A stretch of 64,000 bases of DNA. It comes from Spirosoma taeanense. Lineage in GTDB: Bacteria; Bacteroidota; Bacteroidia; Cytophagales; Spirosomataceae. The stretch spans positions 2,914,001 to 2,978,000 of the forward strand of contig NZ_CP053435.1 of NCBI RefSeq assembly GCF_013127955.1. The letters run 5' to 3'. Shown here one piece after another: positions 33,233-41,898 of the stretch (positions within the stretch are counted from its first letter, which is position 1; each line of letters opens with the position of its first letter). The position numbers and the translations under genes are program-made. The notes below the pieces were generated by a model. That model was not told the origin of the DNA. It worked only from the letters and a program-made list of their open reading frames with translations, and ran no database searches.

Positions 33233-35176
33233 TTATACCTTTACCTCTGCCTGGAACGTCCGGACAAAGTCGTCAATACGCATGCTGCCCAGGTCGCCCT
33301 GGCCTTTCCGGCGAACGGATACCTTACCTTCGGCGGCTTCTTTTTCGCCAACAACCAGCATGAACGGCACTTTATTGACCTCGGCATCACGGATTTTACG
33401 GCCGATTTTCTCGTCGCGCAGATCCACAAACCCCCGGATATCATGTTCCTGAAGGGCGAAGAACAAATCATTGGCGTAGTCTTCGTACTTCTCCGAAATC
33501 GGCAGGATCGCAATCTGGTCGGGCGAAAGCCAAAGCGGGAAGTTCCCGGCCGTGTTTTCAATCAGAATGGCGATGAACCGTTCCAGCGAGCCAAACGGAG
33601 CCCGGTGAATCATTACGGGCCGGTGTTTCTGGTTGTCGGCCCCGATATATTCCAGTTCGAAGCGGTTCGGCAGGTTGTAATCGACCTGAATCGTTCCCAA
33701 CTGCCATTTCCGGCCGAGGGCGTCACGCACCATGAAATCGAGCTTCGGACCGTAGAAAGCCGCTTCGCCCAGTTCGGTTACCGTCCGCAGTCCTTTCTCG
33801 GCCGCGGCTTCGATGATCGCCGACTCGGCTTTTTCCCATAGGTCATCCGAGCCGATGTATTTGGCTTTGTTTTCCGGATCGCGCAGGGACACCTGTGCGC
33901 TGTAATCTTCGAAACCAAGCGTTTTAAAAACATACAGCACCAGATCGATCACTTTCATAAACTCATCCTTCACCTGATCGGGGCGGCAGAAGATATGCGC
34001 ATCGTCCTGCGTAAAGCCGCGGACGCGCGTCAGCCCGTGCAGTTCACCCGACTGCTCATAGCGATACACCGTTCCGAACTCAGCCAGTCGAAGCGGCAGG
34101 TCACGGTATGAGCGGGGCTTGGTTTTGTAAATCTCGCAGTGGTGCGGGCAGTTCATCGGTTTGAGCAGAAACTCTTCGTTCGGGTCGGGGGTCTTGATCG
34201 GCTGGAACGAATCTTCGCCGTATTTGTCCCAGTGACCCGAGGTTACGTAAAGCTGCTTGCTGCCAATGTGAGGGGTCACAACCGGCGAATAGCCCGCCCG
34301 GATCTGCGCCTTCCGAAGAAAGTTTTCCAACCGCTCGCGCAACATGGTGCCTTTGGGCAGCCACAAGGGCAGTCCCTGCCCCACCCGCTCCGAAAAGGCG
34401 AACAGGTCCAGTTCCTTGCCCAGCTTGCGGTGATCGCGCTTTTTGGCTTCTTCGAGCAGGAACAGATAATCGTCGAGTTCCTTCTGTTTCGGGTACGTAA
34501 CGGCGTAAATCCGCGTCAGCTGCTTATTCTTTTCATTACCGCGCCAGTAGGCCCCGGCTACGTTCATAATCTTGGCGGCTTTGATAAACCCCGTGTTTGG
34601 AATATGCGGCCCCCGGCAGAGATCCGTAAAATTACCCTGGGTATAGAACGTAATGGTGCCGTCTTCAAGGCCTTCGAGCAGGTCAAGTTTATACGGATCG
34701 CCTTTCTGATCAAAATAAGCGACCGCATCGGCTTTGCTCATGGGTTTGCGGATGTACTGCTGCTTCTGGCGGGCCAGTTCCAGCATTTTATCCTCTACCT
34801 TTTTGAAGTCTTCCTGCGAGAACGACTGCCCATTCAGGTCAACGTCGTAATAAAAGCCCGTTTCAATCGCCGGACCGATCCCGAACTTGACGCCCGGATA
34901 GAGCGCTTCGAGCGCTTCGGCCAGCAGGTGAGCCGACGAGTGCCAGAAGGTTGCTTTCCCCTCAGGGTCGTTCCACGTCAGCAGTTGAACGTTGGCATCT
35001 TCGTCAATCGGCAGGGTAGCGTCCTGCACCTTGCCGTTAACTTTGGCAGCCAGCACGTTGCGGGCCAGCCCTTCGCTGATTTGGGTGGCAATATCCAGCC
35101 CGGTCGAGCCCTTTGGATACGGCCGTACGCTCCCATCGGGCAGCGTCACGCGGATTTGTTCGTCCTGCGCAATCAT
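33233..35176 (-). CDS. thrS: Threonyl-tRNA synthetase
   Basis: 647 residues, normal length. The TGS domain (about 1-65) contains [20 protein letters not shown]; the editing domain has [17 protein letters not shown] with the HxxxH pattern. In the catalytic core, zinc ligand Cys is in [10 protein letters not shown], motif 2 is [17 protein letters not shown] and motif 3 is [13 protein letters not shown]. The anticodon-binding domain covers the last 110 residues. It charges tRNA-Thr and removes mischarged Ser. It begins the thrS-infC unit. Confidence 0.98.
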   Translation of the reverse strand: MIAQDEQIRVTLPDGSVRPYPKGSTGLDIATQISEGLARNVLAAKVNGKVQDATLPIDEDANVQLLTWNDPEGKATFWHSSAHLLAEALEALYPGVKFGIGPAIETGFYYDVDLNGQSFSQEDFKKVEDKMLELARQKQQYIRKPMSKADAVAYFDQKGDPYKLDLLEGLEDGTITFYTQGNFTDLCRGPHIPNTGFIKAAKIMNVAGAYWRGNEKNKQLTRIYAVTYPKQKELDDYLFLLEEAKKRDHRKLGKELDLFAFSERVGQGLPLWLPKGTMLRERLENFLRKAQIRAGYSPVVTPHIGSKQLYVTSGHWDKYGEDSFQPIKTPDPNEEFLLKPMNCPHHCEIYKTKPRSYRDLPLRLAEFGTVYRYEQSGELHGLTRVRGFTQDDAHIFCRPDQVKDEFMKVIDLVLYVFKTLGFEDYSAQVSLRDPENKAKYIGSDDLWEKAESAIIEAAAEKGLRTVTELGEAAFYGPKLDFMVRDALGRKWQLGTIQVDYNLPNRFELEYIGADNQKHRPVMIHRAPFGSLERFIAILIENTAGNFPLWLSPDQIAILPISEKYEDYANDLFFALQEHDIRGFVDLRDEKIGRKIRDAEVNKVPFMLVVGEKEAAEGKVSVRRKGQGDLGSMRIDDFVRTFQAEVKV

Positions 35177-35312
35177 TTGGTTGTACTAGTTTATATATGG
35201 GTAACCGCAGCCTACCTACAACTGTAAGCTACTTAATTAAACTCTGTACACTGGGTAGCTGGCGAACAATATCGTCCGGACAATCCCCCATTGCACGCAC
35301 TTTAGGTAATCG

Positions 35313-36515
35313 TTAATTCACAATCGGCTTGATCGTTCGCCGGAGCGAATCGCTTTCACTCGTCATAACGCGGGCTTTGGGCTGGATCGTGGTAATCCGT
35401 ACCCGCGTTGTGTCCAGTCGGGTACGGGCTGGCGCTACGGGCTCAGCCGGTTTGTTCGGCAAAATTAAGGAGTTATACGAGTTTCCAGCGTACTGCCGCC
35501 GTTGTGAGCGCCATAAACCGGCTGTAGCCTGCCGATCCGCTGCGTTTTGCTGCGTCGCTTTCGTATAAGCGGCTATGGCTGCATCATACTGTCCGGTCTG
35601 CTCGTGGCAGTAGCCGATATACGTATCGATGCGCGGAAACTGCGGCCGGAGCTGCTGAACGCGCTGGTAATTGGTCAGCGCAGCAAAGTAATTCCGGTAT
35701 TTCTGATTAATCAGGCCAATCTGAAAAAACGCCTGGTAATAGCTTGGCTGCAGCTTCACGGTCTGTTGATAACAGGCCATGGCGCTGTCGAGTTCACCGG
35801 AGGTATGGTAGATAAGCCCCCGCCCAAAACGCAGCCGGGCGTTGTCGGGAAAATACTGCAGGGCCTGTTCGTTATAAGCCAGAGCTGCGTTTCGGTTACC
35901 CAGCGACCGGTAGATCGATGCCAGCTGATTATACGTCTCCAGGTAGCGGGGCTTCAGCCGAAGCGATTGCTGGTAGAGTTCGAGCGCCTGCGCCGTGTCG
36001 CCCTGTTTGGCGGCCATCAGGCCGTTAAAAAAGTAAGCTTCGCCATCATAGGGCGCCATCTGCAAGGCTTTGGCAACGTATAGCCGGGCTTTGTTGAACT
36101 GGTTCTGCTGCTGGAGCAAATCGCCCTGCAGCGTGTATAGCTCGGGCGTATCAACACCCAGGATCTCGGCGCGCTGAGCGTTTTCGAGCGCTTTGCCGGG
36201 CTGCTGTAAGGCCCGAAAAATCTGGGCACGGGTCAGGTAGTACAACCCGGCATTATCGTTGCGGCTAATGGCTTCGTCGATATCGGCCAGGGCGTCGTTG
36301 ACCCGGCCCATTGTCAACAGAATAGCCGCCCGTTTGGCATACGCCGAAGCCGGTGCTGACTGATTAATCGCTACCGTAAGCGCACGGAAGGCGCCTTCCG
36401 TGCGGCTGCTATCGCCTGGTTTGGGATAATCCGGTATCCGGGCACCCTGCCGGTTATCACGACCACAGGACAGGAGAAAAAGCGAAAGCCCGAAAATACC
36501 TAAGCGTGCAGCCAT
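35313..36515 (-). CDS. TPR lipoprotein
   Basis: 400 residues from MAARLGIFGLSLFLLSCGRD, a lipoprotein signal with Cys at about residue 17. A 40-codon upstream extension in the same frame starts with no signal and is rejected, although the true start is not certain. About eight TPR units cover residues 45-330 (ASAYAKRAAILLTMG, PELYTLQGDLLQQQ, GEAYFFNGLMAAKQG, ARLRFGRGLIYHTSG), followed by a basic, Arg-rich tail. Probably an envelope scaffold; similar proteins act in gliding, secretion or outer-membrane assembly. It is followed by the methyltransferase gene upstream on the same strand. Confidence 0.82.
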   Translation of the reverse strand: MAARLGIFGLSLFLLSCGRDNRQGARIPDYPKPGDSSRTEGAFRALTVAINQSAPASAYAKRAAILLTMGRVNDALADIDEAISRNDNAGLYYLTRAQIFRALQQPGKALENAQRAEILGVDTPELYTLQGDLLQQQNQFNKARLYVAKALQMAPYDGEAYFFNGLMAAKQGDTAQALELYQQSLRLKPRYLETYNQLASIYRSLGNRNAALAYNEQALQYFPDNARLRFGRGLIYHTSGELDSAMACYQQTVKLQPSYYQAFFQIGLINQKYRNYFAALTNYQRVQQLRPQFPRIDTYIGYCHEQTGQYDAAIAAYTKATQQNAADRQATAGLWRSQRRQYAGNSYNSLILPNKPAEPVAPARTRLDTTRVRITTIQPKARVMTSESDSLRRTIKPIVN

Positions 36516-36646
36516 CGATAATGAACGTAAACCCTTCCGCCCCAAATCGCTGAGGGGATTCAGATTACGCGCCCGTTCCTGCTGCATCAGCCTCGTGGTT
36601 AGCATCTCTTTTTTTACTCGTTCGCTCGTTGACAAAGTTACATTTT

Positions 36647-37543
36647 TTAAACGGACGTAAACCGGTAGAACACGCCCAACGGCAGCCGTTTACCGAATTT
36701 ATCGTCCATCACCAACTCCCCCCAGCTTGTGTTGGGCACCTTGCCAAAAGTCTGGCGGATCATGTTCTCCAGGATGAGCGATGAGAAGCCCAGCGAATAA
36801 AGATTAATAATGAAAAAGAAGTCGTCACGGTCGAGCAGATCGGCGCAGGATTTCAAAAGATCGTTCAGGTGTTCTTCAAGCACCCATTTTTCGCCGTCGG
36901 GCCCCCGACCGTAAGCAGGCGGGTCGAGGATGATGCCATTGTATCGGTTGCCCCGGCGCACTTCCCGCCGAACGAATTTAACCGCATCTTCAACCACCCA
37001 CCGGATGTTATCCAGCTCACTATGGTCCATGTTTTCCCGCGCCCAGCTGATGACGGGCTTCACGGCGTCCACGTGCGTTACGTCGGCCCCGGCCTGCCGG
37101 GCGGCCAGTGAGGCTCCACCGGTATAGGCAAACAGATTCAGAACCCTGGGGCGCGAGACGCGGGCCGAAAGCGCTTTAACGTTTTCATGGATAAACGTCC
37201 AGTTGTCGGCCTGCTCCGGAAACAGCCCCACGTGCTTGAACGTCGTCAGGGCCAGTTTGAATTTCAGGTTCAGCCCGCCCTGTTTAAACGTTACAAACCA
37301 CGGATCGCGCATATCGGGTTTGGTCTGCCAGTCGCCCCGCTCGGGCGATTGCCGGTCGCGCCGGAAAATGGAATGAGCGCGCTGTTCCCAGTCCCGCTCA
37401 GAGAGCGACCGGTCCCAAATGGCCTGCGGTTCGGGGCGGGCCAGCACAAACTCGCCAAAGCGTTCGAGTTTCTGAAAATCGCCCGAGTCGATCAGTTCGT
37501 ATTCCGACCAGGGCGCCGGAAGGATAAGTTGAATATCTGCCAT
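36647..37543 (-). CDS. Class I SAM-dependent methyltransferase (RlmI-like core)
   Basis: 298 residues. The N-terminal third is a small beta domain; the Rossmann methyltransferase fold follows with VLNLFAYTGGASLAARQAGA (SAM-binding motif I), HVDAVKPVISWARENMDHS and the DPPAYGRGP catalytic loop of the RNA methyltransferase group. COG1092-like proteins methylate C5 of cytosine or N2 of guanine in rRNA, so RNA is the likely substrate; the exact base is unknown. A terminator separates it from the EVE gene. Confidence 0.85.
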   Translation of the reverse strand: MADIQLILPAPWSEYELIDSGDFQKLERFGEFVLARPEPQAIWDRSLSERDWEQRAHSIFRRDRQSPERGDWQTKPDMRDPWFVTFKQGGLNLKFKLALTTFKHVGLFPEQADNWTFIHENVKALSARVSRPRVLNLFAYTGGASLAARQAGADVTHVDAVKPVISWARENMDHSELDNIRWVVEDAVKFVRREVRRGNRYNGIILDPPAYGRGPDGEKWVLEEHLNDLLKSCADLLDRDDFFFIINLYSLGFSSLILENMIRQTFGKVPNTSWGELVMDDKFGKRLPLGVFYRFTSV

Positions 37544-37551
37544 ATGGAAAA

Positions 37552-37584
37552 ACGCCAGAGCCTCTCCGGACGGGGAGGCTCTGG
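37552..37584 (-). terminator. Terminator after the EVE gene
   Basis: CCAGAGCCTCTCC pairs with GGGGAGGCTCTGG around GGAC, and on the minus strand CGTTTTT follows. It ends the EVE-domain gene a few bases before the methyltransferase start. Confidence 0.8.
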
Positions 37585-37600
37585 TCGCACAAAATTACGA

Positions 37601-38011
37601 TTATTGCTGCCCCATTTTCAGAATCAGCTCGAACTCATCCGGCCGAATAGGCATGACCGACAGACGCGACTGCCTGAGAAGTGCCAGGTTAGCCAACAGC
37701 GGTTCGGCCTTTATCCGGGCCAGTGGTACGGCCCGGTAAAACGCCAGCACGGGTTCCAGTTCCACCACTACCCAGCGGGGATCATCCGGAACGGTCGGGT
37801 CTGGATACGCTTCGCGGACAACCGTTGCCAGACCCACCACGCCGGGGTTCGTTACGCTATGGTAGTAAAGCACCTGATCGCCCAGCCGCATGGCGTTGAG
37901 GTTGTTACGGGCCTGGTAGTTACGGACGCCATCCCAGACGGCGCGTCCTTGTTCGGTGAAATGATGCCACCCGTATTTATCGGGTTCAGATTTAACGAGC
38001 CAGTAGTTCAA
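37601..38011 (-). CDS. EVE-domain protein
   Basis: 136 residues, MNYWLVKSEPDKYGWHHF with VWDGVRNYQARNNLNAMRLG, DQVLYYHSVTNPGVVGLATV and the C-terminal hydrophobic end. EVE/PUA-like domains bind modified bases in DNA or RNA; this short stand-alone form is the common housekeeping-like type (thymocyte nuclear protein 1 homolog). No restriction genes are nearby, so a defence role is not indicated here. Confidence 0.9.
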   Translation of the reverse strand: MNYWLVKSEPDKYGWHHFTEQGRAVWDGVRNYQARNNLNAMRLGDQVLYYHSVTNPGVVGLATVVREAYPDPTVPDDPRWVVVELEPVLAFYRAVPLARIKAEPLLANLALLRQSRLSVMPIRPDEFELILKMGQQ

Positions 38012-38074
38012 CCGTGTGAAAAAGCGAGTGGGTATTTGAGCGAATTAAAACCTAACCCGTGAGGGTTTTCCGGT

Positions 38075-38656
38075 TCAGTAATAATCGTCGTGTTCCTGAC
38101 TGCTGCCGTAGGGCGAGCCGTATTCATCCTCATCATCGTCGGCGTACCGCGCCCCTGCTCCCTTAAACGTCAGGGCTTTCTTCAGAATCATGATCTGCCC
38201 CGTATGATACAGATCATGGTTAATAATGCCGTGCAGCATATCGTAGTATGTGTAGTCGCGGCCGGGCACAATATCCTCCAGAAATTCGTCATCGTCACGC
38301 TTGTCGAGTTCATTGATCAGCTCCTCCTGGCTCAAGCTCAACTCCATTTCGAGCGCTTCCCATTCGAAATCATCGATTTTATCGGGTAAGGCACCAAAGT
38401 TTTTTTCGGGCGTCGTGATATCAAACGTAGGGTCGCCCTGCATCTTTTTAACGCAGAAAATCCGCCAGCTGGTCATATGGAAAACCAGTTCGGCAATGCT
38501 GTGCGTGTTGGGTGTAATCCGGCGGCCGGCCATGTCGGGCGTAACGCCCCGCAGGGATTCGACCACGGAGGGACCATGCCAGGCTTCCTCGCTTTCGTAC
38601 GTTGTGTTCAGCAGGTCGATGATACGTAATAATTCGTCGTTATTCTGAGTCTCCAT
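38075..38656 (-). CDS. DinB/YfiT-like protein with an acidic tail
   Basis: 193 residues. DinB bundle with SIAELVFHMTSWRIF and GIINHDLYHTGQIMIL, giving the usual His ligands. The last 25 residues are unusually acidic (ADDDEDEYGSPYGSSQEHDD), probably disordered. It likely acts in the cytoplasm as a metal-dependent thiol-transfer or hydrolytic enzyme of unknown substrate. A TAACTTTG promoter lies about 145 bp upstream. Confidence 0.85.
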   Translation of the reverse strand: METQNNDELLRIIDLLNTTYESEEAWHGPSVVESLRGVTPDMAGRRITPNTHSIAELVFHMTSWRIFCVKKMQGDPTFDITTPEKNFGALPDKIDDFEWEALEMELSLSQEELINELDKRDDDEFLEDIVPGRDYTYYDMLHGIINHDLYHTGQIMILKKALTFKGAGARYADDDEDEYGSPYGSSQEHDDYY

Positions 38657-39202
38657 ATTCTCTGTAGATGATGGTGCATGACGAGCCTGACGGGCGGGCC
38701 ATGTCGTATCTCTGTTTTTATCTCTGCGATTAATCTGCGCTCCGATGAACGGGCCTTAATCGCCCCTGTCCTGCCGCGCAGTTCCCAGTAAGTAGCCAGG
38801 GCAAAGTTAAATCAATATTTTATGGCGTTCCCAAAAAAAACGACCGTACGCGAAGCGGGTGAGGACGGGCGCTGCCCAAGCGGTGCTCGATCGGGAAAGC
38901 TGCCTATCGGCCTGATTACGCCCTTAAATATGGTGACCAATTTATATGTACGCTTATAATATGATGAATATACCGTTTGGTAGATTTACCAGTAAAGTTG
39001 CATATAGTGTAACTTAGTTTATACTTAAAAGGGATAAATTGCTGACGCAAAACAAATTAATCCTTATTTAATACGCGTAAGGAGCAACTTATTACCTAGA
39101 TTATCATATTTGCGTATCATTTCGTTACTATAATAAGATCTAATAGTAACATCAAAGTTACCACCACCCGCCACGACAAGCTACGCATTAGTAACCTAAA
39201 CC
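38657..39202. other. Intergenic spacer between DinB and the sigma factor gene
   Basis: About 545 bp without a supportable gene. The left part is GC-rich and carries the DinB promoter; the right half, from about 38930, is strongly AT-rich with several direct and inverted AT motifs and contains the promoter region of the ECF sigma gene, although no clear consensus could be assigned. Confidence 0.6.
38802..38835 (-). promoter_or_regulatory. Promoter of the acidic-tailed DinB gene
   Basis: On the minus strand TAACTTTG (38809-38802) fits the -7 consensus and TTTG (38835-38832) lies 22 nt upstream, near the expected -33. The leader to the ATG would be about 145 nt. Confidence 0.55.
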
Positions 39203-39754
39203 ATGAAGAATCAGCTTAAAGATGAAGAACTGATACGCATGTATCTCCACACCCAACAGAACGATTATTTCGAAACCCTGTATAATCGGTATGTGAGCAA
39301 GGTGTATAGGCGATGTTTATCCCTGACCAAGGACACGGCTCAGGCAGAGGATTATACGCACGATATTTTTCTGCGCGTGTATGGAAACCTCGTCAATTTC
39401 AAGGAGCGCTCGGCCTTTTCAACCTGGCTGTATTCCATTTCGTACAACTACTGTATGGATCAGCTGCGCTACGCCAATCGGAATATAACCGTTTCGCTGG
39501 ATCAGAGCGAGGAGGATTACGCCTATCCGGAATCGACGGATTCTGAGCAGGTAGAAGGTCGTTTGCAGCATCTAGCGGAAGTCATGAACACGATCTCTCC
39601 CGACGAAGTGCAAATGCTCCGTTTAAAATATGAGGATGGCCTGGATATTCGTGAAATTGCCGATCAGTTTAACCTTAAGGACAGCGCCGTTAAAATGCGG
39701 TTGAAACGCACCCGCGATAAGATCCGGCGTCTGTATGGTAATCAGATGCTTTAA
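39203..39754 (+). CDS. ECF-type RNA polymerase sigma factor
   Basis: 183 residues. Region 2 is AQAEDYTHDIFLRVYGNLVN with FSTWLYSISYNYCMDQLR; region 4 is LDIREIADQFNLKDSAVKMR with LKRTRDKIRRLY. It directs RNA polymerase to stress or envelope genes. No anti-sigma gene is adjacent: the next gene on the right is convergent. This fits the Bacteroidota ECF group in which the regulator is encoded elsewhere. Confidence 0.92.
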   Translation: MKNQLKDEELIRMYLHTQQNDYFETLYNRYVSKVYRRCLSLTKDTAQAEDYTHDIFLRVYGNLVNFKERSAFSTWLYSISYNYCMDQLRYANRNITVSLDQSEEDYAYPESTDSEQVEGRLQHLAEVMNTISPDEVQMLRLKYEDGLDIREIADQFNLKDSAVKMRLKRTRDKIRRLYGNQML

Positions 39755-39784
39755 CTCCCCAATTCTTCCATGGGCTTTTCCCGG

Positions 39785-40576
39785 TTAATTTAAGTTCAGG
39801 CCGATCGTTACGCCCAGGTAAGATTTATTCCGATAAATCCAGAGCGGGTTGTGATTATTAGCCAGGTTTTCAAATCCTAAAGCCAGACCTGCCGTAAAGG
39901 TTTTATAACCAAGAATCAGGGCCAGCCCGTAATTAAACCCCAGGGCTTCATATTCTTCTGTAATGCGGCCGTTCGTCGTAAACGAACTAACCAGGGTTGA
40001 CCCAACGCTGGCAAAGCCGCCCAGGCCGAAACTAAACGAACGTCGTTGCGATTCCCGCTGCCCGCGGAAAAATAACGTACGGTAATTACCCCGGTCGTAG
40101 CGCACGCCGATATACACACCAGCATTTGGGTTCGTATTCAACTGGCCGGGTCGCTCCCCCTGTCGGAAGCGGTATTTAAACGGTACGGTGAACAAGTCTA
40201 CATCGAATGACTTCAACTGGTAGTTAAACCACGGGCTCTCTTCTTTGATCCGATTCAGGACCGGATTATAATGCACAAAGAGTATGGCTGATGAATCAGA
40301 CTGATCGAGCGTTCGGGGGTTATTGTCTGGCTTCGGCAGTGAAGCTGCGATGAATTCCGCAAACAGCGTGTCATTCCGCTCATAGAGAGCCGCTTTCGTT
40401 AGGCTTATATTTTCCTTGGTAATCACCCGCCCCCGTTGGCCGGCATACATGAACAAACGCTGGTTCGGACAGATCTGAAAAATATCGTTCAGTTCCAGAA
40501 TCTCTGAACGCCGGTGCAGACTGGCACAGGATGTGCATACCAGTCCAAGCACAACTAAAAATAGCCCATTTTTCAT
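39785..40576 (-). CDS. Lipoprotein, possible outer-membrane beta protein
   Basis: 263 residues. MKNGLFLVVLGLVCTSCASL has a lipobox with Cys at about residue 17. The C-terminal half alternates short strands ending in aromatic residues (VYIGVRYDRGNYRTLFF, SFSFGLGGFASVGSTLVSSF, LGVTIGLNLN), like a small outer-membrane barrel. A lipoprotein signal plus barrel-like strands is unusual, so topology is uncertain. Function unknown. It is convergent with the sigma factor gene, 30 bp apart. Confidence 0.65.
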   Translation of the reverse strand: MKNGLFLVVLGLVCTSCASLHRRSEILELNDIFQICPNQRLFMYAGQRGRVITKENISLTKAALYERNDTLFAEFIAASLPKPDNNPRTLDQSDSSAILFVHYNPVLNRIKEESPWFNYQLKSFDVDLFTVPFKYRFRQGERPGQLNTNPNAGVYIGVRYDRGNYRTLFFRGQRESQRRSFSFGLGGFASVGSTLVSSFTTNGRITEEYEALGFNYGLALILGYKTFTAGLALGFENLANNHNPLWIYRNKSYLGVTIGLNLN

Positions 40577-40736
40577 ACCTTGCCACTGTATTACCCGGTC
40601 TGATTGATACGCGCAGGAGCAGTTCCTGCTACAAGACCAGGATCACGGCGAAAGATAGCAACGGGAAAACAAGAGTGCACTGCTAAGGCGACAAAACCAT
40701 GAGCGCCTTAGGCTTCAGCGGGTGCTAAACCTGAAA

Positions 40737-41471
40737 TTAATTCAACGAAGCTGTTTTGTTCATTCGGCTGTAGGTCTTTTTCCGCTCCCAGTTACCTTTC
40801 TCGGGCTGAGGACGCAGAACATAGACATCCAGCATGGCGTAGGGCCGGGCGAGATATTCGCGGATGAGCGTACGCAGGGAGTACCCGTCGGGCACGTCCT
40901 GCGCGGCAAAGGCAATCGCTTCAATACCCTCATGATTCCCAATATAAAGGGCACGGGCATTGTGGAAATTCTGGGAGATGATCGTAATCTTATCCTGATT
41001 GAAAACGTCTTTACAGCGCACCACCGAATCGAACGTGCGGTAGCCGGCGTAGTCGAGCGTCATAACCGACTCCGGAACGCCGAGCTTCAGGAGCGCCTTT
41101 TTCATGTCTACCGGCTCGTTGTAATACTCGGAGTCGTTATTACCGCTCAGAATCAGGTATTTCACCTTACCTTCTTTCCAGAGCCGGGCGGTGGCTTCCA
41201 TCCGGTAACGAAAAAATAGATTTTCCTTACCCGTCCGAACGAATTTACTGGTACCTAGCACCAGCCCTACGTCATTAGCCGGCAGCTCATGAATGTCAAA
41301 ATAAATCTGGTCGCGGGTGTTGCGGACCACCCACCAGTTACAGACGAGCACCACTGTTACACCCGCGAAAAGCGAGAAAATACAACATTTGATGGTCCAC
41401 TTGACCAGACGCACCCCTATTGCTTCGTGGGGTGTTTTTCGGCTGTAGTCGGTGGCCAATGTCGTATTCAT
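40737..41471 (-). CDS. sanA: SanA/YdcF-like protein (DUF218)
   Basis: 244 residues. One N-terminal transmembrane helix (about 24-46, TIKCCIFSLFAGVTVVLVCN) is followed by the DUF218 domain with LVLGTSKFVRTGKENLFFRYR, LILSGNNDSEYYNEP and IISQNFHNARALYIG. SanA affects envelope permeability and vancomycin sensitivity in enterobacteria; the biochemical reaction is unknown. It starts immediately after the VOC gene stop, so both are one operon. Confidence 0.85.
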   Translation of the reverse strand: MNTTLATDYSRKTPHEAIGVRLVKWTIKCCIFSLFAGVTVVLVCNWWVVRNTRDQIYFDIHELPANDVGLVLGTSKFVRTGKENLFFRYRMEATARLWKEGKVKYLILSGNNDSEYYNEPVDMKKALLKLGVPESVMTLDYAGYRTFDSVVRCKDVFNQDKITIISQNFHNARALYIGNHEGIEAIAFAAQDVPDGYSLRTLIREYLARPYAMLDVYVLRPQPEKGNWERKKTYSRMNKTASLN

Positions 41472-41837
41472 TTACAAACTAAAATACGGGTTTTCGATGA
41501 TTCCAATCACATTCCCGAACGGATCGTTGACGGCCGCTGTTTTTATCCCTCCGCCCACATCCTGAACCGGAGCGTGCAGCGTTGCCCCTAACTGCAGCAA
41601 TCGCTGCTGGGCGGCTTCAACATCGCGAACACCCCAGTAGGTCAGCGTACTTCCGTCGGCAACCTGTGCGTTCGGATCGAGGCCTAGTTCATAACCACCT
41701 ACGTTGAAGCCAACGTAAAAGGATTCATCGAAATAAGGGTCGAGGTCCAGCGCCTGAGCGTACCAGCGTTTTGTTTCCGCTAAGGCCGGAGCTGCATAGA
41801 TCACCGTTCGCAACCCTAAGAAAGGTTTTTCTTCCAT
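41472..41837 (-). CDS. VOC-family (glyoxalase-like) protein
   Basis: 121 residues from MEEKPFLGLRTVIY; three residues upstream is another Met. Two beta-alpha-beta-beta-beta modules are visible (YAAPALAETKRWYAQALD, GVRDVEAAQQRLLQLGA, DPFGNVIGIIENP). VOC proteins are metal-dependent lyases, isomerases or drug-binding proteins; function here unknown. Its stop directly abuts the sanA ATG. Confidence 0.88.
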   Translation of the reverse strand: MEEKPFLGLRTVIYAAPALAETKRWYAQALDLDPYFDESFYVGFNVGGYELGLDPNAQVADGSTLTYWGVRDVEAAQQRLLQLGATLHAPVQDVGGGIKTAAVNDPFGNVIGIIENPYFSL

Positions 41838-41898
41838 ATGTATCAATAAGCCTAATCGGGCCTGAGCGGGACCGTCCTGCCCAACAAGGCTTAACTTG

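Noticed and set aside
34139..35227. 362-codon plus-strand frame opposite thrS
   Set aside because: Shadow of thrS.
37601..38011. EVE protein as part of a defence system
   Set aside because: No restriction, nuclease or methylated-DNA-targeting genes are adjacent, and the short stand-alone form is common in ordinary chromosomes.
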